NCBI GenBank assembly: GCA_036172665.1
Contig: CM069874.1
Span: 48,032,707-48,096,706 of the forward strand
DNA length: 64,000 bases
DNA from: Prosopocoilus inquinatus
Lineage: Eukaryota > Arthropoda > Insecta > Coleoptera > Lucanidae
Reading direction: 5' to 3'
Position numbers and translations under genes: made by a program. This document shows, one piece after another, positions 1 to 11,100 of the stretch; the first letter of the stretch is position 1; each line of letters begins with the position of its first letter. The notes below the pieces were generated by a model. The model saw nothing but the letters and a program-made list of their open reading frames with translations, did not search any database and had not been told where the DNA came from.

Positions 1-202
1 CCTTAGGCTCGTTAATTATGAAAGCTTTCAAATTTTTTCAAAGTCATCTGAGAAATCGTCTCTAATCAAACCATTTTGAGAAATACTAATTACAGGAAAC
101 TGTTTATTGTCTACTATGTTTTGCTTTCGACAGTGTATCTACAACATCATTTTGAATTTTGTTTGATGTCAAGTTACCGCGGTTTTTGACACATGAACTA
201 TA

Positions 203-1466
203 CAGGGTGTAATCAAATTAGTTTCACATATTAATACCGCAAGTTTCTCATCATATAAGAGAATTAATGCTGCAACTACCAAAAGTCTAGCTCAATAATA
301 AAAAAATTACCTAGTGCACAAGCATTGACTCTTGTTTGAGAACTTTTGGTCGGCCGTGCACAAAAACAACGTTATAAAACAAAATTTCAGCAAAATTCAT
401 GGTCAATTGCTTGATCGCATTTTAAAAGCCTTATGAGAACACAATAAAATAGAATCACCGACCCATTAAAGACGACAGTTCAAATTGACAACCTCTCGGT
501 TGTAGCCCGTGTGTGCATTATAATTAAAGGAGAACAATTTAAATCTGCTTGCATTGATCAGAATTAAATCTGTTTCATTAGATAATCGACAATAATTAGA
601 TATTGACATCCTGGTCTTTGTAAACCAGATGTACACATGATTTACAGTGTTAATTTCGCGTATTAAAGTAATTAAAAAAAATTATTAGTCGCTCTGATTG
701 ATTGTCGCTTTGTTAATTATTTCCACTAACGAATACGTTTTTTCATAGTTCGAGTTCGATGACGCTTTATTGTTTTGGTTCCACAAAATAATAAAAGCGA
801 TGACTGCATTCAATAATGATTTTCCGAAGTGCAGAAAGAAAAGACAGTCTTAGGCCCGGTTTCACCATCACAGTTTAACTTTAAACTTCGCTTTATTCCC
901 ATAGTAACAATTGCAATGATAATTGTTTCCATAGGAATAAAACGGAGCTTAAAGTTAAACTGTGATGGTGAAATCGGGCCTTAATCATTTTGCGCAATAA
1001 AGAAATAATGCAGTTTATTGACGACCAGCAAATAAAGTACACGATGAATACGTATGAATTTGTAAAATCATTTTAGAAAATGGAATTTCTAATTTTTATT
1101 TATTTTTACAATTTTGTGAGCAGAAAACTATTAACAATTACGTGAAAATTGAGAAAATTAATTGATTTAATAAGCAACGCGATGGATATTTATAATTCTA
1201 TTCCGTTATGGAATTACATAAGCGAAGATTTTAACCCAGTGCCCTTCAGTTCGATGACGCTTTATTGTTTTACGACGTTTTATGATGCGCTTGTAGAAAC
1301 TGATACACGGCCAGTCAGAGGTTTTCAAACAAAAAGTCTCCGGGCTCTGGGGGGGTTTTAATTTCTTTAATTTTTCACCAATAAAATTCATATTTACAGA
1401 AATCACTTTCTTAAGTGAGAAAGAACTTACAGTTTTAATATGTGAAACTTATTTGATTACAGGCTG
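203..1466. mobile_element. Non-autonomous TIR transposon with TA target duplication
   Basis: The two ends are inverted copies of about 45 bp, beginning CAGGGTGTAATCAAATTAG on the left and reading CTATTTGATTACAGGCTG-like on the right, each bordered by TA. The inside has no long ORF. It holds a short internal direct repeat (GATGACGCTTTATTGTTTT near 760 and 1253) and a nested foldback MITE at 849-984. TA duplication and a CAGGG start fit the IS630/Tc1/mariner superfamily, but no transposase is visible, so the family is inferred. Confidence 0.65.
849..984. repeat. Foldback MITE (GGCCCGGTTT family)
   Basis: A 136 bp near-perfect palindrome: TTAGGCCCGGTTTCACCATC at the left is mirrored at the right, with a short AT-rich loop. 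Related copies lie at 45885-46125, where two sit side by side, and a family relative with the same GGCCCGGTTTTTCAAT terminus is at 23211-23547. No coding capacity. Confidence 0.75.
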
Positions 1467-2228
1467 TATATATCATTTCGTATATTTCCTTTTCTTTTGT
1501 TTTTTTGCATATTGTAGCTTATGTATTTTTATTATTCAGCTGCCTTTCCTGTATTAGTATTATTTAGTATTGTGTTATACAATAATTTGATGTAAGGTTG
1601 TTAAGAAAAATATGAAAACAAATTAACGTTTAAACAACACCAACAGAAACAGCTGAAGTTAATAATGAAAAACGCGCTTGCGTCTTAAAATTATCCAAAA
1701 AAAATTGAAAACACTTCAGCTTCCGATTTGGAGATTTTGCTAACGCCTGCGCCCAAGGTCCTGCGCCTCCCACGTCAAGTGTGTTCACGTGAACGACGAA
1801 AACCAATGACAGTAATCTCCAAATACTCGATTCTCCAAAAAACAGGAAAAGCAGTTCTACTTAGAGTTATGTCGTTTACGACTCAAAAGATTCGTTCTTA
1901 AAATATCGAACAAACGAATCTTTGAGTCGGTGAACAAAATGAACGAAATGAACGAGACGAACAAATCGGAATCGATTGGTCATATGCCGTACATATTTAT
2001 GTCGATTCAATACACGTTATTTCACTTATGAATCTGTACATAGACGAGTACTTCATCTTCCACCGAAAACCGCTTATTGGAAGAAGACATGATCGAGAGT
2101 CAATAAACATTTTGTAGTTACAGCAGACTAAAAACTTCTTCTATCCAGAAATCTACATTTTTTTTTCAAAAATGTCAGCATAGTCATCCAATAAGCTCTT
2201 CAACTGTTTGAACAATTATAATTAGTTA

Positions 2229-2553
2229 TTAGAAAAATTTTGTGCAAATCGTTTTTGATTGCAGTGAGAACCTCGAGCAGCCTCTGGACAGCTGTTTCAG
2301 CCCTGCTTGGGGCTTCTTCAGCTGAAGAAGCCCCAAGCAGGACTGAAACAGCTGTCCAGAGGCTGCTCGAGGTTCTCACTGCAATCAAAAACGATTTGCA
2401 CAAAATTTTTCTAAAATCTTTCATTATGCTTTGACAGCAAGCATGGCCGCCTTGCATGGGGGACTCATTAGGAGCAAATCCCGCTTCAATTTGTCTATCC
2501 TACTGCAATGTTAGGTCAAAAAGCGATAGTAAGATGTCGCTATTTTATATGTT
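2229..2553. mobile_element. Foldback family P, copy 1 (12-bp TSD)
   Basis: One arm is truncated (2229 to about 2322, beginning TTAGAAAAATTTTGTGC) and is followed by its complete mirror (about 2323-2553), which ends in GCTATTTTATATGTT. The 12-bp sequence TATAATTAGTTA stands on both sides (2217-2228 and 2554-2565), a clear target-site duplication around an asymmetric element. Open frames on both strands inside it give nearly the same peptide because of the palindrome, so they are not genes. Confidence 0.8.
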
Positions 2554-2804
2554 TATAATTAGTTAATTGTTAATTGTCAATATAATTTAATTGTGCTAAA
2601 CACTGTCTAAACGCAAGCAAATACTTTTGAAGAACATCAACTTATTGATTTCATACATACCGAAACTGCGACCGCTATACGAAAATTGAGTTTCAAGTCA
2701 TCGCACAACAAACAGCCACAAAGCACGGGAAAACTTGATTCACTAACAATTAGCTGAGGGAAATTTACTAATTGCGCCTAGTGTGTTCAATGTGTCATTT
2801 ATAA

Positions 2805-4463
2805 CAGTGTTTCTCAATCTAGGTTTCGCGGAACCCCAGAGTTCCACAAAGGGGGGTTTGGGGTTCCTCTGCAAATAAAACGGAAACCATCCCATTAAAA
2901 ATGTGTCATACAGGGTGTTCATGGGAAGCCACTACAATAGCTAACTTTCTTATTTGTATTTTTATGAAGTAACTTAAACTAGGAAAGTTTTAGGACCTTT
3001 CCTCTTCGGTTTTATGGTACTTGCAAAAAAACAAATAACAATCAGGTTTTCGAGATTTTCAATTGTTTTCAACTTTTTTTAATGGAATGTTAGGTCTTTT
3101 ATCATCGCATCGCGTTCAGGATGTTAAATTAATTATGTCTCTAAAATATCATCTCCCAAAGCCTACTATTTTATAAATGATTTAGTACCAAAATCTCGGT
3201 GTTCACGGGAAATGGCTACAATAGCTAACTTTTTTATTTGAAGTTTCAGGAAGTAACTTAAATTAGAAAAGTTTCAGGACCTTCCCTGCTCGATTTTATA
3301 GCACCTTTGGAAAAACAAATGACTATCAGGTTTTTGAGATTTTCAATTGTTTTCAACTTTTTTTAATGGAACATTATATCTTTTATTAGCGTATCGTGTT
3401 CAGGATGTCAAATTGAGTATTTCTCTAAAATATTCCCCTCCTAAGTCTACTATTTTATAAATTATTTGATAAATAATGGTATTAGACATTTTAACATGTC
3501 GCGCTTTCAATATTTGGACCCAAGGGTTTTTAGTTTGAACTAAATTTAAACAAATTTTGAATCATGACAGTTTACTAAGGTCTGACAGTTTGAACACACT
3601 TACTTTATTCTCTTGTTTCAACGCGCACCATATTGTATTCGTGAATAAACAGACTATCGTAACGATACACTTCTTCCCGCGAATATCAAGACTGAATTAT
3701 TTATGAAATATTCTGTTTTGAGAGACACATACTTAATTTGACATCCTAAATGCGATTTCATGATAAAAAACGTAAAAAAAGTTGAAAACAATTGAAAATC
3801 TCAAAAACCTGATAGTTATTTGTTTTTCCAAAGGTACCATAAAATCGAGCAGGGAAGGTCCTAAAACTTTTCTAATTTAAGTTACTTCGTGAAACTTCAA
3901 ATAAGAAAGTTAGCTATTGTAGCCATTTCCCGTGAACACCGAGATTTTGTTACTAAATCATTTATAAAATAATAGGCTTTGGGAGATGATATTTTAGAGA
4001 CATCATTAATTTGACATCCTGAATGCGATACAATGATAAAAAACCTGACATTCCATTTAAAAAAGTTGCAAACAATTGAAAATCGCGAAAACCTGATTGT
4101 CATTTGTTTCTCCGAGGGTACCATAAAAACGAGGAGGACAAGTCCTAAAACTTTTTTAATTTAAGTTACTTCATAAAAATACAAATAAGAAAGTTAGCTA
4201 TTGTAGCGGCTTCCCATGAACACCCTGTATAAACGTAAGCAAAAAAATATTCGTAGTACTTCCCTTCTCTAGTATTTTGATCTTATAGTTATCTTTAAAT
4301 TTGTATATTTGAAAGCTACATGTAAAGTAGCAAAGTAGCATGATGACAATATTTTCATGAAATATTAGATACATATCTCATATTTTAGTGCTAAGGGGTT
4401 TCCTCAGAAAAAAAATATAAGTGCTCTAGGGTTCCTCGCTCTACAAAAGGTTGAGAAACACTG
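2805..4463. mobile_element. hAT element (CAGTGTTTCTCAA termini), host of a nested palindrome
   Basis: Termini are CAGTGTTTCTCAATCTAGG and its inverted match TTGAGAAACACTG, typical hAT ends. The 8-bp duplication ATTTATAA lies at 2797-2804 and 4464-4471, the length expected for hAT. Most of the inside is a separate TA-flanked palindrome (2911-4227). What remains of the hAT is about 340 bp and non-coding, so it was non-autonomous. Confidence 0.85.
2911..4227. mobile_element. 1.3 kb palindromic element built from four copies of one unit
   Basis: It begins CAGGGTGTTCATGGGAAGCC and ends in the inverted match, with TA on both outer sides (2909-2910, 4228-4229). Each arm contains two tandem copies of a unit of about 270 bp (from about 2914 and 3200 on the left, mirrored at about 3700-3945 and 3960-4227). 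All carry the GCTACAATAGCTAACTTT motif. The arms diverge from each other by a few percent and the centre is near 3570. No transposase. TA target and CAGGG ends suggest a mariner-type element. Confidence 0.75.
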
Positions 4464-4702
4464 ATTTATAACAACACGGCGGGCGGTGGGATCTCATACT
4501 ACAGGCGCGTTATGCCTATTCAATCTCCCAATCATCTATAAAGATAGGCCGCACTCTAATAATGAACGATAATATGGCCCGAGTTTAATTGCACTATTAA
4601 TTTAAATGAATGACATTGCAACAAAATCATCTTCAATAACTAATTTAAAAGTTAATTCTTACTTAAATTAATAAATTTTGTATTGCAGATAATGGGCATA
4701 TT

Positions 4703-4708
4703 TTTATT
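4703..4708 (-). promoter_or_regulatory. Probable polyadenylation signal of CAP-G
   Basis: AATAAA on the minus strand about 93 nt after the CAP-G stop codon, in AT-rich sequence. This is a usual distance for an insect 3' UTR. No transcript evidence is available. Confidence 0.5.
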
Positions 4709-4800
4709 TCTTTAAAAAATATATATAAACTTTTGTGGATAAAATTAAAAAAAAATGTGTATATATTAAAGAAAATTCATCAATACGTTGTACGTGCATT

Positions 4801-5534
4801 TTACTTTTTGTAAATTTTCTGCTTTTTCTTAGCAATCTTCCTTGAACTTGTATTAGAACAACTGCAAAAAACAACTTGTTTAAAAAGAATTGGAAAAACT
4901 TGAGTTGTACTTACTCTGAATCTGACGTTTCCGATTTTGCAGTTCTTTTTGCTCTCACCCTGCAATTTTCAGTAGAGTTTAATGCAGCAGAGTGACTTCT
5001 TAAGGTTCTTTTCGTCTACAATAAAGACTTTTATTTTTTTAATTTGTTTTTTAAGTAAAAACAGTTACCTCAAAATTATTTAATGTTTTCTTTGTACTGT
5101 TGTTTGTCAGATTTAGTTGACAGTCATTTTCTTGTCTTGTTGATTTTCGTAGTGACTCTTTGAGGTTTCTGTCATACTGATTTTTTTCTGTAATTGTAAA
5201 TAACCTATATTTGTATTAAACTCACCGTCAAGTTGGCGATTAATTACATACTTCTAAATAACTATAAGCAAATTATACTGCTTTTCTAAATAACTAAAAA
5301 AGTATAATTGTGTTTAGTACTTACTATTTACGCCTCTTTTAGGGGTAAAGGAAGTTGATGTCCTGGAAATTCTTCGTGAATTAGGTGCTGAAATGCTTTT
5401 ATTATTACAAAATTTATTTATATTTGTTTGCTTAGTTCTCATTGAACTTCTTGCTCCATTGTTTACAGACATATTTTCCACGCTTTGTTTTGCTGATCCT
5501 GGTCTTTTTGGACTATCTGTACTTGATGGTGTAG
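4801..5534 (-). CDS. Cap-G: CAP-G exons 18-21 (C-terminal Ser/Lys-rich tail), linked by inference
   Basis: Four exons encode a basic, serine-rich end (blocks such as SSTDSPKRPGSAKQS, ISRTSTSFTPKRG, SETSDSDC and a lysine-rich terminus) and a TAA stop at 4803-4801. SP/TP sites in this tail resemble kinase sites in condensin tails. The phase-1 acceptor at 5535 accepts the phase-1 donor after exon 17. They could instead belong to another minus-strand gene, because 20.9 kb of transposons separate them from exon 17. Confidence 0.65.
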
Positions 5535-8090
5535 CTGAAATGTACAAGAAATTATAACACAGTTTTCAAAAAATTGATATAATTTTCCTAATAACTGTTC
5601 TTCATAACTGTTAAGTATAGGAGAGAGTGATGTACAGTGAAACGCTTTTCTTTTAATCTTTAGAAAATGCAGATTACGATAAAAACTTAATTTGGCTGAT
5701 TACACTCAATATCATACCCTCTTTTTTTAATTTGTTTGTCTGAAAAAGGTCGGAAAAAAGCCTGTACGGGAAGAAAAGTGCGACAATAATAATTTGTGCG
5801 AAAAAGAGCATCAATCGCAAACACACCTATCCACAGCAACCGGGATAAGCTGAGACAAACTCGGATGAGCTTTCATCCACCAGAGCACTAAGTTAAAACC
5901 GACTGTTGACCGCAACCGATCGTATGTCTCATCGAAGGAGTGTGGCAAGCAGTGACATCAAGATGTCAAGATTTGAATGAATAGATATTTTTTTACGTTA
6001 TCGAAATGCATTGTTTATCTAACCCTACGTTGAACGCAAGGGTGATGAAAATTCTGACGTTCCAGAACATCAACGCGCACTTTAGGGTCTTGGGAAACTG
6101 CTTCACCGTGCAACCTTCAACTGGGATTATTTCCCTAGTGCCCTTAATTTTACATCAATTAATAATATCGGTACGACACACAAATTTTTTAAATAAATAG
6201 ATATTTTCTACGTTAGCGAATTGTATTACATAAACTTTTTTTGTTTTAAAGTTTTTTTTTGTTTAAAACATGTTTAAAATTGACCCTAAATTAAACACGT
6301 TTTAAATTTAAAAAACCATCTGTTTAAAACAACTTTTAAATATTTAAATTGCCCATAAAGCTTACATAAAAAGATATATATATATTATTAAATTTGATAT
6401 TTGTATAAAAAGAATTTATTAAAATTCAATCTCTAATTAAAAGAAAGATGAAAAGTTTGCAATGTTAGATTATGTTCCCTTTTAAAAATAATGTATGTAC
6501 TTTGATAATAATTTAAATCATTTAAGGCAGAATTAGATTTATTTAGGATCTACGGTCGCGATGTTTTAAATGATTTTCAAAGAAAGTATGAAGTATTTGG
6601 TATCAACATACTGAGAAAAACATTCCTAATAAAAACTAAAATCAAATACAATCCAAAGAAGTATTTTCTTCAAATTACTTGATCGCATTAGAATTAAAAT
6701 ACATGACTCGTGGCTTTCAATACTGGAAAACAAAAATTTCAAATATGTAAAAACATGTAGGATGTTCCATTTAAAATGACAAAGTTGATATTTCTTCCGA
6801 CGAAACCGAAAGTCAAGTAGGTATATGCCTGAAAACACAAATTAAATTTTTGTTTAATTCATCGTTTTCAAATTTTAAACAAACCTTAAAATTCTAGAAG
6901 GGCGAACATACGGCCTTGGGACACGGTAGAAATTCATAATAGTTATAAATGTTATAATGTTATAAATAGTTTAAACTCGTAGACCATAGTATGAACAGCA
7001 TTGCATTACGATTGACAAATTGAAGCCAGTTTGCTACATAATAACTCATCCCATAGCCCATAGTATGAACAGGGAAGCGGAGGACCCAGAATGTTTCAAA
7101 ACTTAATGTAATAATAAAAGATTAAGTATTGAAAAGGTATTTTAAAATTTTACAATATAAGTATTATTCTAGTGATCAGTAATAATTAATGAATTGATTA
7201 TAATCAATCTAATGCAATTTAAATTTAGTTCAAATCAGAGCTACAGTGTAGTCATCACGTCATCAGGTCAGCCACGCATTGTCTACAATTAAAATAATTG
7301 ATATGAGAACAAACCAAAGTTTAAAGTTAATCTATCAGTGAAATACAGACCCTAAACAATTAACTTCTGGTTACACAGTATTACGTTTCGAAAATAAAAC
7401 ACATACATCAAAAGTGTTCTTTTTAGCTTAAAACTAAAAAAATGAATTTAAAACATTAACAAAAAAACATATTTAAAACTTAAAAATAAAGCACTTATAT
7501 CAAAAGAGTTCTTTTTAGCTTAAAATTACAAAAATTAATTTAAGACATTAACAAAAAAAACATTTAAAAGAGATGGTATATATTTTTAATTAGGTGTTTT
7601 AAACATGTTTTAAACACTATGTTTTAAACAGTTTATTTTAAACTTTCCAACCCTGGCACACTGTGGGACCTTGGGAAACTGCTTCACGGTGCAACCTTCA
7701 ATTGGGATGATGTCCCTAGTGCCCTTAATTTTACATCAATTAGTGAATCCACCCCGTCTCCATTTGAGGAGTTGAGCGTTAAGTCTCGACCCGGATCCAT
7801 TAATATTATACAACAGACTTTTCACATTGTGTCAGGTTTGTTCACGTCATTGTTACTAGGCTACAGTGAAAGCACAGCAATATTGTGTAGTCTCCAGTGG
7901 CGGACAGTGATATTTGTAGCAAGTTTTTAAAGAATTTTAACTCTATAACTAGAACGCTCACAAAAAAATACATTTAAAAAGGTTGTGTAAATCTTGAAGA
8001 GTTTTATTGTCAGTTAAAATTAATGTACTTATTTCTGTGACACGTTGTGTATATGAGATTAACAAATAATTGCTTCGCTTGTTTCAAATT

Positions 8091-8145
<55 letters not shown>

Positions 8146-11100
8146 GTATATCCTATGTAGGGATAAGTATGAATAAATTATGATTATGATTATGAAAAAA
8201 TTAAATGAAAAAAAATCGGTAAAGCTAAAAATATTGTTTTTGAAAACATATCAGAGGCAAACTATGTTAAATCCAAATATGGCGAAACCGAGTTAAAAAT
8301 CTTAATTCATGTTATGGTTTCTGATTTCCCGGGTTTTTTGACTTCCTGGGAAAAACTATGATCCCAGGATTTTTACTTATTTTATTATATCTTAGAAAAA
8401 TTACCATCATTAGAAACATTGCTTTTTACTAATTTTGTCATAATTATGATATTAAAATGTATTGAAGACTTGGTTTGTGTTACAAAGAAATTGGATTTAA
8501 CCTCCTAACCACAAAAAGTTTGTTTAAAAACTAGATACGTATTTCGGCAGCTATGCAGCCATCTTTAGTAGATGCCTTCTTCTTGATCACAAGAGAAGAT
8601 GGCAGCACAGCTGCCGAAATACGTATCTAGTTTTTAAACAAACTTTTTGTGATTAGGAGGTTAAATCCAACTTCTTTGTGAATGAATTAAAACAATGTTT
8701 GGAAATACAATAAAAACAAAATAGTTTTAAATCTTTTGTAACATTTCGTATATCGCCTTCCTGAAGATCCAGTGTTGGAAAGTTAAAAACAAAATGTATT
8801 AAACATGTTTTTTTGCTAATGTTAAAAATTCATTTCTTGTAATTTTAAGCTAAAAAAGAACACTTTTGGTATAAGTGCTTTATTTTTGTTTTAAACATGT
8901 TTTTTTGGTATTGTTTTAATTTTTTTTTTATTTTTAAGCTAAAAAAGAACACTTTTGATATAAGTTTTTATTTTTGCAATGTAATACTGTGTAACCAGAA
9001 TCAAATTGTTTAGGGTCGGTATTTCACTCAGAGTTTAACTTTAATCTTTAGTTTATTCTCATATCAATCGTTTTAATTATTGTAGACAATGCGTGGCTGA
9101 GCTAATGACGTGATGACCACTCTGATTTGAACTAAATTTGAATTGCATTAGATTGATTATAATAAGTTCATTATTTATTACTGACCACTAGAATAATACT
9201 TATATTGTAAAATTTTAAAATACCTTTTCAATACTTAATCTTTTATTATTACATTAAGTTTTGAAACATTCTGGGTCCTCCGCTTCCCTGTTCATACTAT
9301 GGGCTATGGGATGAGTTATTATGTAGCAAACTGGCTTCAATTTGTCAATCGTAATGCAATGTTAGGACAAAAAGCGATCGTAGGATGTCGCTGTTTAAAC
9401 TGTTTATAAAGTTATCGTTTCATTTGTCTTCATTGGATTTCTACCGTGTGTCCCAAGGCCATATATTCGATAATTTTTATTTTTACATATTTGGAATTTT
9501 TGTTTTCCAATCTTTAAAGCCACGAGTCATGTATTTTAGTTCTAGTGCGATCAAGTAATTTGAAAAAATTACTTCTATGGATTGTATTTGATTTTAGTTT
9601 TTATTGGGAATGTTTTTCTCAGTATGTTGATACAAAATACTTACATTACATTACTTACAAATACACCGCGACCGTAGACCTAAATAAAACAAGCTCTGCC
9701 TTAAATGATTTAAATTATTATCAAAGTACATACATTATTATTTTTTTTTTAATTAGAGATCGAATTTGAATAAATTCTTCGTATCTTTTTACACAAATAT
9801 CAAATAATAATATGTACCTTTTTATGTGAGCTATAAGGGCAATTTAAACATTTAAAAATGTTTTAAACAGCTTTTTTTTGTTTAAAACAAAAAAAAACAA
9901 AAGTTTTGTTTTTAAAAAAAACACTTTTTTCCTGTGAAGATCTCAATCTCAACAATGTCAGTTTTTTTTAAATCTTATTAATGTAATCTTATCGGCAGAA
10001 ACCAGTACTTCAAGAACTGTGCCCCGTCCCACATCATTTCAGTTTCTTTTGAACAGCCCGTCGTATATACAGTCAGGTAATAGAAAGTTGACTCCCCCAT
10101 AAAATGTGAATTTAGTTTAGAATACCACATCGAGTAAACCAAACTAGCAAGTCCCTTCTTTCTATTCTATTATCCAGCTGCTCGGCACAGTGTTATCATC
10201 TCAGAGATGCATGGAAATGTCAAGGTCAATGTAAGGCAAGCGCAGGGCGCGTTATTAATCCGCTGTAACCAGTGTTGTTAAGTATCTAGATGCAAGTATC
10301 TAGATACAGTATCTAAATACTTTTTGAGTATCTAGATACTTATCTCAGATACTACTAAAAAAATATATCTGTACCTGCATCTAGATATAATTACAAAAGT
10401 ATTTATTCATTTGAGATACTAAGATACATTTTAAACTTCTGTAAAAACAGCAGATCTTGACGGAAATGCAACTTTCGATTTTATAGTCTCTGTTTTGATT
10501 TTTCCCTTTTTGTCAATTATGTTTTCCAGTTTTTCAAATATTTTTTCTATTTGAAATGCGTTTTTATAATTCAGAAACTTGAATATGATTTGACAGATTG
10601 GGAAACATAAGGAGAAAATCAAAAGATATTGCTATATATTTTCATCAGCATTTCTGGATTACGAAAATGCTCTCAAATGCTCTGCAACTAAGGATCCTAG
10701 ATTTATTTGAATCATTTCTATTGATAATCTTACATTTTACGTTGGCCTGATTGAAATGAGATGATTATTGAGTGATCAACTTATTACAAAATCTTTTCTA
10801 TTTAGAAGGTGAAAAAAAACCTGTTACCTGCAAGTAAAAAGTTTTTTTTTATCTGTCCGGTTCAAGATTAAAGAAAACTTTTTACTTACAAGTATCATCA
10901 GACAAGAATCAACTTCATTTGTGTTATTTGCATTGTGAAACTTATCACAGGTTTTAACGTGTATATTATTCACATCTTCATAAGATAAATCCATCAATTT
11001 TCACAAAAAAAAAAAACTCGATTTGGATCGCAAATAATACCATATTTCTACTACTGCATAAGTTATTGAATTTTACGCTTGCAAGTATCTTAATAAACTG

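Noticed and set aside
8551..8640. Fourth hammerhead motif in the 8.5 kb foldback element
   Set aside because: The GCCGAAATACG part looks similar, but the CUGANGA box is absent.
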